DNA of 6,445 nucleotides, taken from NCBI GenBank assembly GCA_023392555.1, contig JAEVYW010000322.1:1-6445 (forward strand). Reading direction: 5' to 3'. Numbering within the stretch: the first letter of the stretch is position 1; each line of letters starts with the position of its first letter. Positions 5,654-6,445 of this stretch are shown here, in pieces. A program made the translations under genes and the position numbers. This DNA comes from Pseudomonadota bacterium. Its GTDB lineage: Bacteria > Pseudomonadota > Alphaproteobacteria > Sphingomonadales > Sphingomonadaceae. Below the pieces are notes generated by a model. That model had not been told where the DNA came from. It made no database searches and saw only the letters and a list, made by a program, of their open reading frames with translations.

Positions 5654-6022
5654 ATGGCCAGTTCGGGACCGGTCAGCCTGTTGCACATTGGGACGCTGCG
5701 CCTGGCAGCGGCGATGACGTTCATCGTCGCACTGGTCCCTGCAGCCGGCGCTGCTCAAGCCAAGCTCCCGCCGCTGCGCGATCCGGTGTTCCTCAACATC
5801 GGCTTCGTCTGCCAGTGGCGAGACAGCTGCATTTCGCGGCAGCGAAGCGCGATGAAAAAGGCGCTGGGCTATGTCGACAAGCACGATCCGCCGGCGTGGA
5901 AGGTGCAGCAGTGCAACCGCAACGCCTCGCGCTATCGGGGCCGCGGCCGGGTCGACTGGATCGGGTTCAACAATTGCATACGCAACAAGGCCATCCGCCC
6001 CGCGGTGCGGCGCCGCCGCTGA
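5654..6022 (+). CDS. Small exported four-cysteine protein of unknown function
   Basis: A 122-aa protein with a probable Sec signal peptide: a hydrophobic stretch around residues 16-33 and an A34-Q35-A36 signal-peptidase I site before K37. The mature part is about 86 aa. It has four cysteines (53, 59, 87, 108), consistent with two disulfide bonds in the periplasm or outside. It also has the motifs FLNIGFVCQW, DPPAWKVQQCNRNASR and DWIGFNNCIRN, and a strongly basic C-terminus (RRRRR). I recognise this as a small family seen in sphingomonads without known role. The ATG at 5654 is preferred because it gives a normal signal peptide; upstream starts at 5597 and 5600 would add about 18 residues lacking that character. 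A structured leader precedes it. Confidence 0.78.
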   Translation: MASSGPVSLLHIGTLRLAAAMTFIVALVPAAGAAQAKLPPLRDPVFLNIGFVCQWRDSCISRQRSAMKKALGYVDKHDPPAWKVQQCNRNASRYRGRGRVDWIGFNNCIRNKAIRPAVRRRR

Positions 6023-6071
6023 ATTCGGCGGGTCGTTAAACGGTTGCGATTACAGGCCCAAATTTCAGATC

Positions 6072-6088
6072 GTAAGACTTCGTTAACC
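6072..6088 (+). promoter_or_regulatory. Possible CtrA-like site
   Basis: GTAA (6072-6075), seven bases, then TTAACC (6083-6088) differs at one position from the alphaproteobacterial CtrA consensus TTAA-N7-TTAACC. It lies 67-83 bp upstream of the small gene at 6155, a reasonable promoter position. A single short match like this can arise by chance. Confidence 0.25.
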
Positions 6089-6154
6089 CTAAAAGCCAAT
6101 GTCTGGGACTAGCCAGCGTGGAGGGGGACTCGCGGCTCAGTGAGGAGACGTTGG

Positions 6155-6334
6155 GTGCCCTACTACCGGCTATATTTCGTCGACCGTCGCGGCCATTTCG
6201 GCCGGGTCGAAGGATTTGCGGCCGCCGACGACGATGCCGCGGTGGCGATCGCCGAGACCCAGGATGATGCGGTCAAGGAATTGTGGTGTGGAGGCCGCCG
6301 CGTGAAGCAGTGGCAGGGAGCCTCCGCCGCCTGA
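6155..6334 (+). CDS. 59-aa conserved-looking small protein of unknown function
   Basis: Starts at GTG 6155 with a good AGGAG ribosome-binding site at 6143-6147, seven bases upstream. This decides the start over the in-frame GTG at 6140, which lies before that site. The protein begins MPYYRLYFVDRRGHF, continues with an acidic, alanine-rich helix (AAADDDAAVAIAE, residues 22-34) and ends with ELWCGGRRVKQW. This layout (short beta start, helix, then 'LW.GGR.V') resembles small sphingomonad hypothetical proteins of about 60 aa. There is no signal peptide or membrane segment, so it should be cytoplasmic. It converges on the minus-strand gene at 6338 with only 3 bp between the stop codons. Confidence 0.7.
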   Translation: MPYYRLYFVDRRGHFGRVEGFAAADDDAAVAIAETQDDAVKELWCGGRRVKQWQGASAA

Positions 6335-6337
6335 GGC

Positions 6338-6445
6338 TTACCAGCCGCGGCGAATTCGCGGCATCGATCGGCCGCCGAGGTCTTCGTCGGCCTCGCCCCG
6401 CTGAGCCGCTTCGTTGCGGCCGGTCATGTCGAGGAAGGTCCGGAC
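6338..6445 (-). CDS. C-terminal end of an unidentified protein (runs off the right edge)
   Basis: An open frame enters from the right edge and ends at TAA 6340-6338, giving 35 residues that begin VRTFLDMTGRNEAAQRGEAD and end SMPRIRRGW. The reading is hydrophilic and arginine-rich. GC-rich codons and the neat convergent stop, 3 bp from the stop of the preceding plus-strand gene, suggest it is real. I do not recognise the family. A GCGAATTCGC palindrome inside GCCGCG/CGCGGC arms (6344-6362) lies in its last codons and might help terminate one or both converging transcripts. Confidence 0.5.
   Translation of the reverse strand, partial: VRTFLDMTGRNEAAQRGEADEDLGGRSMPRIRRGW

Noticed and set aside
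5602..6039. Plus-strand 145-aa frame overlapping the exported protein
   Set aside because: The alternative frame lacks the signal peptide and the conserved cysteine motifs, and is proline/arginine-rich as expected for a shadow frame.

Overview
The window looks like chromosomal DNA of a GC-rich alphaproteobacterium, most likely a sphingomonad. The N-terminal half of ribosomal protein S1 (rpsA) at the left edge reads like sphingomonad S1. Several small lineage-type proteins at the right edge (a terminase-small-subunit-like HTH protein, a four-cysteine exported protein and a 59-aa protein) fit the same group. The taxonomic call rests on recalled family resemblance, not on a database search.

Layout. 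Positions 1-805 (minus) hold the first 268 codons of rpsA, running off the left edge. Positions 806-1098 carry no gene. They hold the rpsA upstream region, with an 8-bp inverted repeat near the gene and a strong intrinsic terminator (hairpin 966-1007 plus a T-tract) oriented towards rpsA. Positions 1099-1562 (minus) are a HicA/HicB toxin-antitoxin pair with overlapping stop and start codons. Divergent from it, 1688-4516 (plus) encodes a 942-aa MmeI-like type IIL restriction-modification enzyme with nuclease (D-x9-EYK), methyltransferase (motifs X, I, IV) and target-recognition regions on one chain. Its last ~20 codons appear to be in the wrong frame: a one-base shift near 4500-4502 restores a family-like tail ending at 4568.

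The hicAB plus mmeI-like block is bracketed by an imperfect direct repeat at 1061-1083 and 4562-4583 (CCATTAGC, 6-7 bases, GGGAGTAA). It therefore looks like a compact ~3.5-kb defence/addiction cassette inserted beside rpsA. No integrase or transposase is visible. A 10-bp perfect hairpin (4570-4594) sits at the right boundary.

Right of the cassette, 4730-5410 encodes a 226-aa HTH protein. A 243-bp gap follows with a cluster of four TGACCTT heptamers, a candidate promoter and two strong hairpins that may form a leader or small RNA. Next come a small exported four-cysteine protein (5654-6022), a 59-aa protein with a clear ribosome-binding site (6155-6334) and, convergent to it after a 3-bp gap, the last 35 codons of an unidentified minus-strand gene (6338-6445).

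Functionally, the central block would combine DNA self-marking and cleavage (MmeI-like) with an RNA-targeting toxin and its antitoxin. The flanks are ordinary housekeeping and lineage-specific genes. I see no tRNA, rRNA, CRISPR array or insertion sequence.
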